Assembly (NCBI GenBank): GCA_009767595.1
Contig: VSDK01027052.1
Span: 7,731 to 71,730, forward strand
Direction of reading: 5' to 3'
Length of the DNA stretch: 64,000 nt
Source: Symbiodinium kawagutii
Lineage: Eukaryota; Sar; Dinophyceae; Suessiales; Symbiodiniaceae
Numbering within the stretch: position 1 is the stretch's first letter; each line of letters opens with the position of its first letter. Both the position numbers and the translations under genes were made by a program. Below, one piece after another: positions 9,551-18,809 of this stretch. Below the pieces are notes generated by a model. It was not told the DNA's origin and did not search any database. It worked only from the letters and a program-made list of their open reading frames with translations.

Positions 9551-10817
9551 ATGAGTGAATCGAAAGCGGCCTTTGAAGCACGGGCCCTTGAGATTGGCGT
9601 TGAACAAGCCGATCTGGAAACCTTGGTTTCGAAAGGGGTTGAGACATTTGGACAGTATGCTTTCATTTGTCCTTTTGCTCCTGGGTCAACGGATGAAAAA
9701 TTGTTGACCGCTGCTTTGGGTGAATTGCTGGGAGAAGAGGTCACAGCTGGAAAGATGATTGCATTCCGGCGGTTGTATTATGAGAGCCATGCCATCACAA
9801 CTTTAGACATGAAAACCCGCCTTGAGAGAACAGCTACCGACACACCTCGTGCGATGCCGCTGGCGGAAAGGATGACCAGACTCAAGAGACAGCGGGAGGA
9901 GCTGAAGGGACTGGTCTTTGATGCAACCACGGAACCCAGTCATGGCTTGGTGGATAAAGTCTTAGCTATGCAAGAGGAAGGGATCCTTTGCTACCTTCCC
10001 CCGAACAAATGCCCGAGCAGGGAGCATGAAGTTGCGAAGGACAAGCAAGACAACGTGGTTTCTTTCACCTCCGATGGGTCGCTGAAGATTTCAAAGAAAG
10101 CAACCGACTTAAGCTGTGAGGCGAATGGTGAGGTAAAGATCAGATCAGCTTTGACGAGGAGGAGCCTAGCCTTTGACCAAGTGGGCTTGCTGAGCTTCAT
10201 AGTGCAGGAAGAGTGGCATGCAAAGATGTTCCATGCTTTGCAACGCGAACCTCCCATGGGCCATAAGTACATTTCGATGCAACAGGTGCTGGCTGCGGAC
10301 AAACAATTGTGGACTCTTCTTTCTCAGGAATCTCGGAATTCTCTGCAAATCAAGCCTGGTGTGGATCCTCCGTTGGACATCATGTTCTCAACTCTTGTCA
10401 ATGATGCTCAGGTCACCAGCTGCATGGCACATTTGCCATCGGGTGCGTCTTCAAGCAGTTCAGCAGNNNNNNNNNNNNNNNNNNNNNNNNNNNNNNNNNN
10501 NNNNNNNNNNNNNNTCAGCAGGGTCTGGCGCCAAAACAAGCAACTCCCCAGGCACCACCACCTCCTAAGCCCCAGCAACAGACGGGCAAAACGGGAGGTG
10601 GGAAGGGAACAGATAGCATTGCGTACTTGTTGAAGAACATGCCTCCAAATTGCGTATCAAAGTTGGACAATGGAAAGTTTCTTTGCCTCAGGTTTCAGCA
10701 TGGCAAATGTCGGCAACAGAAGAAGACTTGAAGAAGAAGCAGTGCAACAACGGGCTACATCAGTGTTACTACAAGGGCTGCCATAAGCCTCGCCCTTACA
10801 TGGAATGCAACCGCTGA
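9551..10817 (+). pseudogene. Element 1 Gag-like protein (frameshifted, contains gap)
   Basis: A probable structural, nucleic-acid-binding protein of the retroelement. It starts at ATG 9551 (MSESKAAFEARALEIGVEQ). Residues 1-300 match the layout of the element 2 Gag, with the shared pattern of a helical N-terminus and SLAFDQVGLLSFIVQEEWHAK corresponding to SLQFSQLMSFDEHSRWETY (motifs given in parts; homology judged by eye). A run of 48 N interrupts it at 10467-10514. After the gap the plausible frame is GLAPKQATPQAPPPP and CLRFQHGKCRQQKK, then another one-base shift near 10725, then CNNGLHQCYYKGCHKPRPY to a TGA at 10815-10817. The C-terminal Cys/His cluster resembles a zinc-knuckle-like or CCCH-like region. 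The following pol ORF is in the same frame as this TGA. Confidence 0.6.
10467..10514. other. Assembly gap (48 N) in a CAG-rich stretch
   Basis: The gap is flanked by AGTTCAGCAG and TCAGCAGGG, so it probably hides a short (T)CAGCAG repeat. The reading frame changes across it (frame 2 before, frame 1 after), so the nominal length need not be the true one. Confidence 0.95.
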
Positions 10818-10820
10818 CTC

Positions 10821-13800
10821 GTGCCGCCGACGGTTTCACCTCCACAGCAGCAGCAGCAACAACGACCGGCCGTTTTCGTAGAAATCTGTGCTGGATCAGC
10901 TATTTTGAGTGCGCATGCTCAGAAGGCCGGATTCTATGTTTTACCTGTGGATCATTCTCGCAATCGTTTCACTCCGAAAGCAAAGATCTTTGAAGTTGAT
11001 TTGACAAACCCCGCAGAATTGCAGTTGCTTCTCAGTGTGCTTCAAACATTGCGCCCTGACATCGTCCACCTGGGGCTTCCATGTGGAACATGCAGCCGAG
11101 CTCGAGAACGGCCTCTCCCTGGGGCTAAGTTCGAGCCACAGCCATTAAGGGATGCGGCATACCCCCTTTGGCTTGCCCACCAACAATGCCAAAGATGAAG
11201 TCAAAGTCACAAAAGCAAATATGGTTTATGAGGCCGCAGTCCAAATCTTGTTGCTGGTCTATTCTTGGGCTACTTTAGTGGTCATTGAGAACCCACAAAG
11301 ATCTTGGTTGTGGCCGGTGCTTGCAACATTGGTCAAACAAACCCATGACGAAGCGTTCATTGCCTGGTATTTCGACATGGTGGCCGTGAACTTTCACAGT
11401 TGCATGTGGGGTGGCAAACGAGCCAAGGCTACGCGTTTGCTTTGTTCAGGTACTGCCTTGGATCCCATGGCGGTTGAATGTGACAACAGCCACCCTCATG
11501 CTCCATGGGGATTCACGGCAACGGGATCCTTTGCAACGGCTGATGAAGCCGAATACCCGGCTCCATTGTGTCGCAAATTTCTTGACTGTGTCATCCCTTT
11601 GATCTCTCCTGATCGTTTGGCTTTTACCACCAAGCAATTTCGGTTGGATACATTGGCCGGCTCCATGGTACAGGTGCCGCAACACCAGCAGCTGATCTCT
11701 GATTTTTCGGAGACCTTTTCAACATCGAATCCTGCAGCAGTTTTACTCCCTCACGAGATTCTCTCTTCCTCCCCTCCTCTGGGCACGGGGGACAGAGAAG
11801 CTGAGCAGGGGAGCAGTCACATCGCAGTGTACAAGACTCCGGAACAACACTTGGCTGAAGCAACAAAGTTGCAACACCCTCTGGAATCACCGTTCGGAGT
11901 GCCGATGGAGCTTTCTCAAGCGGTGTCGTTTTGCTTGTCGAGAAATCCTTGGCAGGTGGCCCGTCACAGGATAGAGCAGATCAACGGTTGCCTGGGGTTA
12001 GCAAAAAGCGTGGCGATGAAGGAAAAGGAGACAAGAATGGGCATGGACAATCTGGTAAGTGCTGTGACGAAATCTAAACGAATCGAACTTTTTCGAGCTC
12101 TCCTGCAAGAAATTGACTTCCCTGACATGAAGGTTGTGGATGCTCTCGAGTTTGGGGTGCACCTCACGGGTTGGGAACCTGAATCAGACTTATATCCGAA
12201 GCGATACAATCCTCCTATGTTCTCGGTTCAATCGTTGGACAGCCAAGCAGTATGGAGGCGAAAGATGGGCAGACCTATGAGTGAAGATGAATCTGAACTG
12301 GCGTCGACCTTGTGGGACGAAACCATGAAAGAAGTTGATTTGGGCTTTCTTGATGGACCGATGGACGAATCAACTGTTTCGAAAACCCTGGGTTGTGAAG
12401 ACTGGTCGGCTTCAAAGCGTTTTCTTCTTTTGCAAGGTGAAGAGAGAAAACCCCGGGTGATAGATGACTTGAAGGCTTCTGGCGTGAATGCGGCGCTCGG
12501 ATCCTCGTCGTACTTGAACTTGCAGGATGCGGACTTCCTAAGTTGCTTCTTGATGTTCTTGAGTAAATCGCTGGTGAAAGGAGAGGTGGTTTCTCGAACA
12601 GCAATTGTAAAGAACTTGAAGCAGGCTTGGTACGAAGGTGGGGGTTTTCAAGGCCGCGGTGTGGATCTGTCTAAAGCTTACAAACAAGTCAGCATACACC
12701 CGGAGGCACAAAAACACGGAGTGATTGCGGTGCGGAAACTGGACGGTTCATGGACGTTCTTTTTATCTAGATCAATGCCGTTCGGAGCTGCAGCCTCAGT
12801 GTTTGCATTTAACAAGTTGAGCAAAGCAATTTGGGCCATTCTGGTGGTGAAGTTCAAAATTCTTTGCAGTGTCTTTTTCGATGACTATCCGGTGGTGGAA
12901 CATGAGTCTCTCACTGGTCTGACCACAAATCTTCTCGATGTGTTTCTGGACATGTTGGGCTGGGAGCATGCAACCACTGGGAAGAAGGCCGTCCCATTTT
13001 CTTCAGAGATGACAGTGCTGGGAGTCACCTTTGACTTGGGAAGTTTGCATCTGGGAAGACTCAAGATTTACAATAAGCCAGGCCGAATTGACAGGATTTT
13101 GGGTTTGCTGCAGACAATAAAAGACGCTGGAACTCTCTCACTTGAACAGGCAGCGGTCTTGCAAGGCCTATTGGGTTTTGCAGGGCGCTTCGTTCTTGGA
13201 AGGGCTTTGAAGAGGCCGATGCACCGCTTGTCGAGTCTAAGTCAGTGGAAGGACTCGAGGGTGGAGGTTGCTTCTTTCTGCGATCAGACAATGCACTGCT
13301 TGAGAAACCTCAAACCTAGGTACATATCTGTTTTGGCAAACTCGGTTCCCATCATTGTATACACCGATGGAGCTTTTGAGGCCGGAGTTGCAACCTGGGG
13401 CGGTGTGGTGATTGATCATTACAGTTCGGTTGCAGTTGTTCACCATGGAGTATTGCCTGAGGAAATTCTTGACCACTGGAGGGCTTCGGTTGGACAACAA
13501 TTAATTTGTCAGATAGAATTGCTGGCCTTTGCAATTCTGAGGGTGCGCTATGAGGCGCTGCTTTGCAACAGGGCTGTCATCGCTTTCATTGACAACGAGG
13601 CAGCTCGTGTCAGCCTTATCAAAGGCAGCTCTCCGTCACCTTCTTTGTTCAATATGGTGGAATATTTGTCAGTAGTCGAAGCCAGGTCTCCCACAGCAAC
13701 TTGGTATGAGCGAGTGTGCACTCATTCCAATTTGGGTGATCTTCCTTCAAGAGGTCAAGCGGAACTAGCTGCTCGAATCATAGGGGGCACTAGCCTTGGC

Positions 13801-13845
13801 GCGATCCAAGTGCCAGCTGAGTTGATGAAAGCTGTGTTGAGTTGA
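10821..13845 (+). pseudogene. Element 1 MT-like / reverse transcriptase / RNase H polyprotein (frameshifted)
   Basis: The pol protein of the YR element. The N-terminal part has a Gln-run and then a methyltransferase-like fold: FVEICAGSAILSAHAQKAGF (motif I-like), GLPCGTCSRARE (Pro-Cys, motif IV-like), and VVIENPQRSWLW (ENP, motif VI-like). The ORF is broken at about 11163 in a CCCCC run; one base fewer would restore the frame (YPFGLP, compare FPEGLP in element 2). The second part runs to 13845. It has RT motifs GVDLSKAYKQV (12664), SMPFGAAASVF and FFDDY (12873, replacing the YxDD box), then RNase H with YTDGA (13358), ELLAFAILR, FIDNEAAR and LPSRGQ. It starts with no ATG, four bases after the Gag TGA and in the same frame. 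Confidence 0.8.
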
Positions 13846-13869
13846 TAGCATCATGCAGCTGCAAATGCG

Positions 13870-14285
13870 GGGGAACTGAAACCGCACCTGCTTAAATTGA
13901 GCGGATGCTTGATGAATAGACAAAGTTGAGTTCTGAATGTGATCCTTGACGCTTGCGGATACACTCCTGAAACTCAAACCTTGACTTCTCCCCCGACTCA
14001 GCAGAAAAAGAGCAGCTTGTCCGATTCCTCACTGCAGCTTCAGCCGTTCGCGATTTCACTTTGAGATGTGTCATGTTTGAATTTTATTTTTGGAATTTGT
14101 GATTTTGAAAAATGGACTTTGATTTGATTTGATTTTAGGAGATGCTCTTTCTGTGACTTCCACTTCTCTCCTCTCTGTATAGTTATACTTTAATAAGGGT
14201 TGCCGTAGTCGGGTGACATGATAGTTTAGGAGTTGGGATGTTGGAGTCTAGTAGGGAGGTAATGACACAAGGCGTGATGTCAAAC
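13870..14285 (+). repeat. Element 1 split direct repeat B1
   Basis: 416 bp starting GGGGAACTGAAACCGCACC and ending GACACAAGGCGTGATGTCAAA plus C. It abuts A2 directly. It matches B2 along its whole length. Confidence 0.85.
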
Positions 14286-14719
14286 GAAGGGTGTCGGAAC
14301 GTAAACCCCTGTTTGAGTGAACAAGAGTTCTTACTTTAGCGCACTTGTGTCTCTCCTCCCTTGATATCTCCTTCCTTACTCCTTGACAACGCTACGGCTC
14401 CCCATTTGATTTGCATTCTCGATGTCCACTTTGACCTTTGATACGTTATTCCTTTCTGATAACCTCGGACTCGAAATGGCACTTGGAGCTTTGATTTATT
14501 TGCTCTGCTTTGGCTGTTTGATTTCACCTCAGTGAGAGCTGTAACATGTCCACTAGTCCGTTGTATCAGTCTAACTTTCCATGTCTGAGTTGTTTGACTT
14601 GACTTGACTTGACTTTGTGAAAGCAGTCATGTGGCAACATGTTCCATAAATCACCTTTGAATTTCCAACTTTCGAAACGTTTGTCATTTCAAGGTGGTCA
14701 TAGACTGATTTTTCGTTTC
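14286..14719 (+). repeat. Element 1 split direct repeat A2
   Basis: 434-bp copy of A1 placed between B1 and B2. 30 bp (CCCACCCTTACCCATCCC...) separate it from B2. Confidence 0.85.
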
Positions 14720-14749
14720 CCCACCCTTACCCATCCCTTTCTGGGCAAT

Positions 14750-15139
14750 GGGGAACTGAAACCGCACCTGCTTAAATTGAGCGGATGCTTGATGAATAGA
14801 CAAAGTTGAGTTCTGAATGTGATCCTTGACACTTGCGGATCCAATCCTCCAACTCAAACCTTGACTTCTCCCCCGACTCAGCAGAAAAAAAGCAGCTTGT
14901 CCGATTCCTCACTGCAGCTTCAGCCGTTCGCGATTTCACTTTGAGATGTGTCATGTTTGAATTTTATTTTTGGAATTTGTGATTTTGAAAAATGGAATTT
15001 GATTTGATTTGATTTTAGGAGATGCTCTTTCTGTGACTTCCACTTCTCTCCTCTCTGTATAGTTATACTTTAATAGGGGTTGCCGTAGTCGGGTGACATG
15101 ATAGTTTAGGAGTTTGGATGTTGGAGTCTAGTAGGGAGG
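14750..15139 (+). repeat. Element 1 split direct repeat B2, left part
   Basis: First 390 bp of B2, identical in length to the corresponding part of B1 (13870-14259). It ends in GGAGG, where the Copia element is inserted. Confidence 0.85.
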
Positions 15140-15344
15140 TGCAAAAATGTGTCCAGTTGCCATCAGGGTGTGTTCCAAAGTCTATAGGCCCAAGTCAACC
15201 TTGGAGCCTCGACCTTTCGTGCGGTGTGCCCCATGGAAAACCTTTGATTGCTGTGCGCTACTGGTGGTGTCAATCTCCATTGGATCTAAGCATTGTGATC
15301 CCCTTCATCAACCCTGTGTGTTGACCAGTGGTGGGAAATCCACA
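15140..15344 (+). repeat. Copia 5' LTR
   Basis: TGCAAAAATGTGTCCAGTTG ... GTGGGAAATCCACA, 205 bp. It matches 22430-22634, the only clear difference being A/G at the eighth base (TGCAAAAA versus TGCAAAAG). It is short for a Copia LTR. Confidence 0.9.
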
Positions 15345-15345
15345 C

Positions 15346-15360
15346 TGGTAGCGGAGCAGG
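15346..15360 (+). promoter_or_regulatory. Putative primer binding site
   Basis: TGGTAGCGGAGCAGG lies one base after the 5' LTR. It resembles the TGGTA...GAGC primer sites complementary to the 3' end of initiator tRNA-Met in other Copia elements. The exact tRNA match cannot be checked here. Confidence 0.55.
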
Positions 15361-15373
15361 CTCTGCTTGAGAG

Positions 15374-17170
15374 ATGGCTGCTTCGACAGATGGGACAGTG
15401 AATCCAAAGCTGCCCACGTGGAACGGTGACTGGTTGACCTGGCAGGATTACAAGTTGTCAGTCGAACTGGAACAAGATGCTACCAGTTCTGATGATTTGG
15501 GACGCCTCGGACCAAAGTTGGTTCGCAACCTGACCGGTAAGGCATGGGAGGCGATTTCTGACCAGATTGATCGCAACAAGCTCAAGGCCTCGAGTGGTGT
15601 GGAATACCTCTTGAACTTCCTTGAAGAGAAGAGAGGAAAACAGAAGGTGGACCTTCTGGGAGACTCGATGTCTGCTTACTTTCAACGAAGTGAGATGATG
15701 CGCAGAGAGAACGAACCCTGGTCGGACTACGAAGCCCGACACAGTGTGGCGGTGAGAGACATCAACAAGGCTCTGAAGGCAGTTGGAGCCACCACTGATG
15801 TGCCGTCAGAGATTTGGGGATGGTTCATGCTGCATCAATTTCTTCGTTTAGAAGCAACTGAGATCGCTACCGTGAAATCCACTACAAAGAGCTACAAACT
15901 TGATGCCTTGAATGAATCAATGCGACAGCCCTGGGGAGGTACCAGTCTGACTGCCCGTGATCAAGAAAAGAAGAAGCAGAAGACCTCAGGCAGAGTTTTC
16001 AACAATGAGCCCAACTCCGATGAGAACCCAATTTGGATGGGTACTGGTGAACATGATCTAGATGAAGAAGATCCTGAAGGTGAGATGACCGATGGAGAGA
16101 TAGCTATCCTCTTCGATGAAGCATGCGATGCTCTTCAGGAAGATCCCACCAATCCTGAAGTGCTTGCGAACTTCCAGGAAGTCAGGAAGTTGCGATACAC
16201 TGATGCCAGACGAGCATTAGACCGGAGTCGTACAGCGCGTGGCTTCTACCCCAACCAGGTAAAAAGGCCTGGTCAAGGATTCAACAACAGCAACCAGAAG
16301 CCACCTCAGAAGTCCGTTGGTTTCCGTGCAGAACCTTTCAAAGGAAACTGCATTCGTTGTGGCAAGTTTGGCCATCGAGCTCGTGATTGTCCTCAGAAGT
16401 TGGGATCAAGCGGCAAGACTGAATCTACAGGGAAGATTGGTTTTGTCGGTTTCCTCACTGAGGAAAGTCCTCAAAACCCTTCTATGACTGAAGAATCAGT
16501 GTTGCTGCTTGAAGAAGATCTCGACAGCTGGTACTTGGAGACTGAGAATGTCAGTGCTCCAATTTTGATGAACCAACTGGACGAAGGAATAGAGAAGTCC
16601 GAAGATGCCAATGATGATCAGGCCTTTGTTGGTGCGGCTTCCAGTGAAGCCACAAGAGATAAGGCTATCATCGATTGCGGAGCTTCAGAATCTATCGTCG
16701 GTGCCCACATGTTACAAGACTTCTGCGACACTTTGACAGACTTGGGCTTCAATGCCAGTGATGAAGTCCGCATCGACAGACAGATTCGAAAGTCCTTCGT
16801 TTTTGGAAACAATCAATCAAGCTCAGCGTTGGGACTGGCGACCATCAACGCAGGTCTATGCGGAAGTGAGTCTGCTGTGGAAATGCATGTGGTGGAGGGA
16901 GCCACCCCATTTCTTTTGTCCAGCCGATGGCTGTACGAACAGGAAGCTGTGATCAATTTCAAGACTGGACATGCTTTGTTTCCGAAACTGAGTGATAAGC
17001 AGATCAAGTTGGAGAGAGCTCCTACTTTCCATTTGTTGCTTCCCTTGACAGCTTTTGAAGGAAACAAAGCAGCCATGCGTGATCTCTTTGTGGACCCAAG
17101 TGAAGATGATGTCTCTGTGCAGAGGCTCCATGAAGAATCGGTGCACACTCCAGCCGAAAGGTCCGAATAG
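15374..17170 (+). CDS. Copia Gag and aspartic protease
   Basis: Gag forms the virus-like particle and the protease matures it. The 598-codon ORF starts with MAASTDGTVNPKLPTWNGDW, typical of Copia Gag (PxWNGDWLTWxDY). A CCHC zinc knuckle CIRCGKFGHRARDC lies at about residue 325, and the retropepsin-type active site IIDCGASESIVG (D-C/S/T-G) at about residue 433. The ORF ends at TAG 17168-17170, but the same frame stays open for another ~72 codons (to about 17389). The TAG is therefore either a nonsense mutation or a readthrough site. The start codon follows the primer site by 13 bases. Confidence 0.85.
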   Translation: MAASTDGTVNPKLPTWNGDWLTWQDYKLSVELEQDATSSDDLGRLGPKLVRNLTGKAWEAISDQIDRNKLKASSGVEYLLNFLEEKRGKQKVDLLGDSMSAYFQRSEMMRRENEPWSDYEARHSVAVRDINKALKAVGATTDVPSEIWGWFMLHQFLRLEATEIATVKSTTKSYKLDALNESMRQPWGGTSLTARDQEKKKQKTSGRVFNNEPNSDENPIWMGTGEHDLDEEDPEGEMTDGEIAILFDEACDALQEDPTNPEVLANFQEVRKLRYTDARRALDRSRTARGFYPNQVKRPGQGFNNSNQKPPQKSVGFRAEPFKGNCIRCGKFGHRARDCPQKLGSSGKTESTGKIGFVGFLTEESPQNPSMTEESVLLLEEDLDSWYLETENVSAPILMNQLDEGIEKSEDANDDQAFVGAASSEATRDKAIIDCGASESIVGAHMLQDFCDTLTDLGFNASDEVRIDRQIRKSFVFGNNQSSSALGLATINAGLCGSESAVEMHVVEGATPFLLSSRWLYEQEAVINFKTGHALFPKLSDKQIKLERAPTFHLLLPLTAFEGNKAAMRDLFVDPSEDDVSVQRLHEESVHTPAERSE

Positions 17171-17300
17171 GGACATCACCACCAAGATTGCTTTTCGGCT
17201 GCAATCTTGAGTGGACCAGTGAACGATGTCACGACTGGTTCCAATTCCGATTTGAACATAGCCAGTGATTCAGGATCATTGTCTGTGAAGCAGAGTTCGC

Positions 17301-18809
17301 ATGAGTGTGATGGGTTATGCACTCATTCTCGTCTACCTGTCGGAGCAGGCCAGTCAATTCTCAGCCGAAGATCATGCACGGATTTTTAGAATTCAACAAC
17401 ATGTCGAACAAGAAACGGTTCAAGCCTTTCATTCTGTTACTGGTCACCGTCAGTTGGATTTGTTGGAAGTTTGTAGTCCCTGGGATTCCCCTTTTGCTGA
17501 TGCGGTTGTCAAACATGGTGGTAGTGTTTTTCGGATGGGATTACACAACGGTTTTGATTTGAGCACGAAGTCTGGTTTCTTGAAAGCTGTCTATACTTTG
17601 AAACGGTTACGTCCTCGTTATGTTCATATTTCCCCTCCTTGTTTTCCCTTTTCAGTGATGCAGAATGCCAATCAAAGGACAGATGAACAGGTGGCGGCCC
17701 TAGCTCAGAAACGACAGGTCGGAAGGCGCATTTTGCGCAATTGCTGCCGCCTCTTGGAAATCCAGTTGCAGGAATTGGGTTCCAATGGAGGACTCTCAGA
17801 TCCTGACGAACATGAGGGGGGGTTGGAACAACCACTTCGGGCTTTGTCATGGCAGGAACCTTGTCTTCGTCGGATGGCGAAGATGTGCGGGGGGCGGTTT
17901 CGGGTTGACGGTTGTCGACATGGACTCATGGACCCCAAATCGGATCGGTTGATGTTGAAATCTTTTGGGTGGTTATCTACTTCGTTGAAGGTGAGGAAAG
18001 CCATTCAGATGACATGCAATCATATGAAGACCGAACACGTACCCATTGAAGGCTCACGCACTGCCTTGTCAGCCATTTACCCTCCTCTGCTGTGTGAACG
18101 GTTCGCAAGGGCTTTGATGGAATTCCAAGATGAATACAAGCAGTTGGTGAACCATGTTTCTCATGTTCATGAACCGATTTTTGTTGAAGGTAATGGGGAA
18201 GAAGAAAATATTTTTGGTGATGATGATATTGTTGATGGCGCTGTTCCGAACGAAGATCATGAGCATGGAGAAGAACGGGCAGAAGCAGAGCCCATCGAAC
18301 GAGATCCGAGAGAGCAGGAAATTTTGAGAAAACTTAGGATTGTCCACACCAATTTGGGTCACCCGAACACGGTGACCATGCAGAGGTTGCTCAAAGATGC
18401 CGGTGCTACCCCGAAAGTGTTGGAACTTGCCAAACATTTGTCATGTGATGTTTGTCGTCAACGAGGCCGGAGACAACCTCAGAGACCATCAGCCGCACCT
18501 GCTGTTGCTCACCCCTGGGAAGTCATGTCAATTGATACCTTCTGGTGGAGCTCACCCCACAAGAATCCGGATGGGAAACCCAAACAATTCTGTGTTGGTT
18601 TGAGCATGTTTGATGAAGGAAGCAACTTCCATGTTATTGGTATTGTTCGCAAGGGAACCAAACATCAACAAAGTATTTCGGGTGATGAATTCAAGTCTTG
18701 TTTGAGAAGATGTTGGTTGCGTATGTTACCTAAACCGGGTATGTTGCGATATGATTGTGAAGGTTTCTTCCGGTTTCTTCCGGAGTTTGGATTTGTTCCA
18801 GTGGGTTGA
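17301..18809 (+). pseudogene. Copia MT-like domain plus integrase N-terminal half
   Basis: 502 codons in a different frame from Gag. Residues ~52-275 form a methyltransferase-like domain: LDLLEVCSPWDSPFADAVV (motif I-like), HISPPCFPFSVMQNAN (PPC, motif IV-like), and GLEQPLRALSW (matching the ENP motif of the YR elements). Residues ~349-385 hold the integrase zinc finger HTNLGH...CDVC (HHCC). The first catalytic Asp of the integrase core is in MSIDTFWW. The ORF then leaves frame because of a 10-bp tandem duplication (GGTTTCTTCC at 18762-18771 and 18772-18781) and continues in the next ORF. The upstream link to the Gag frame is broken at 17171-17300. Confidence 0.75.

Noticed and set aside
6169-14719. 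A1 and A2 (429/434 bp) as LTRs of an ordinary LTR retrotransposon
   Set aside because: The repeats do not bound the coding part on the right: a second repeat pair (B1, B2) brackets A2, there is no target duplication, and the element encodes a tyrosine recombinase instead of an integrase.
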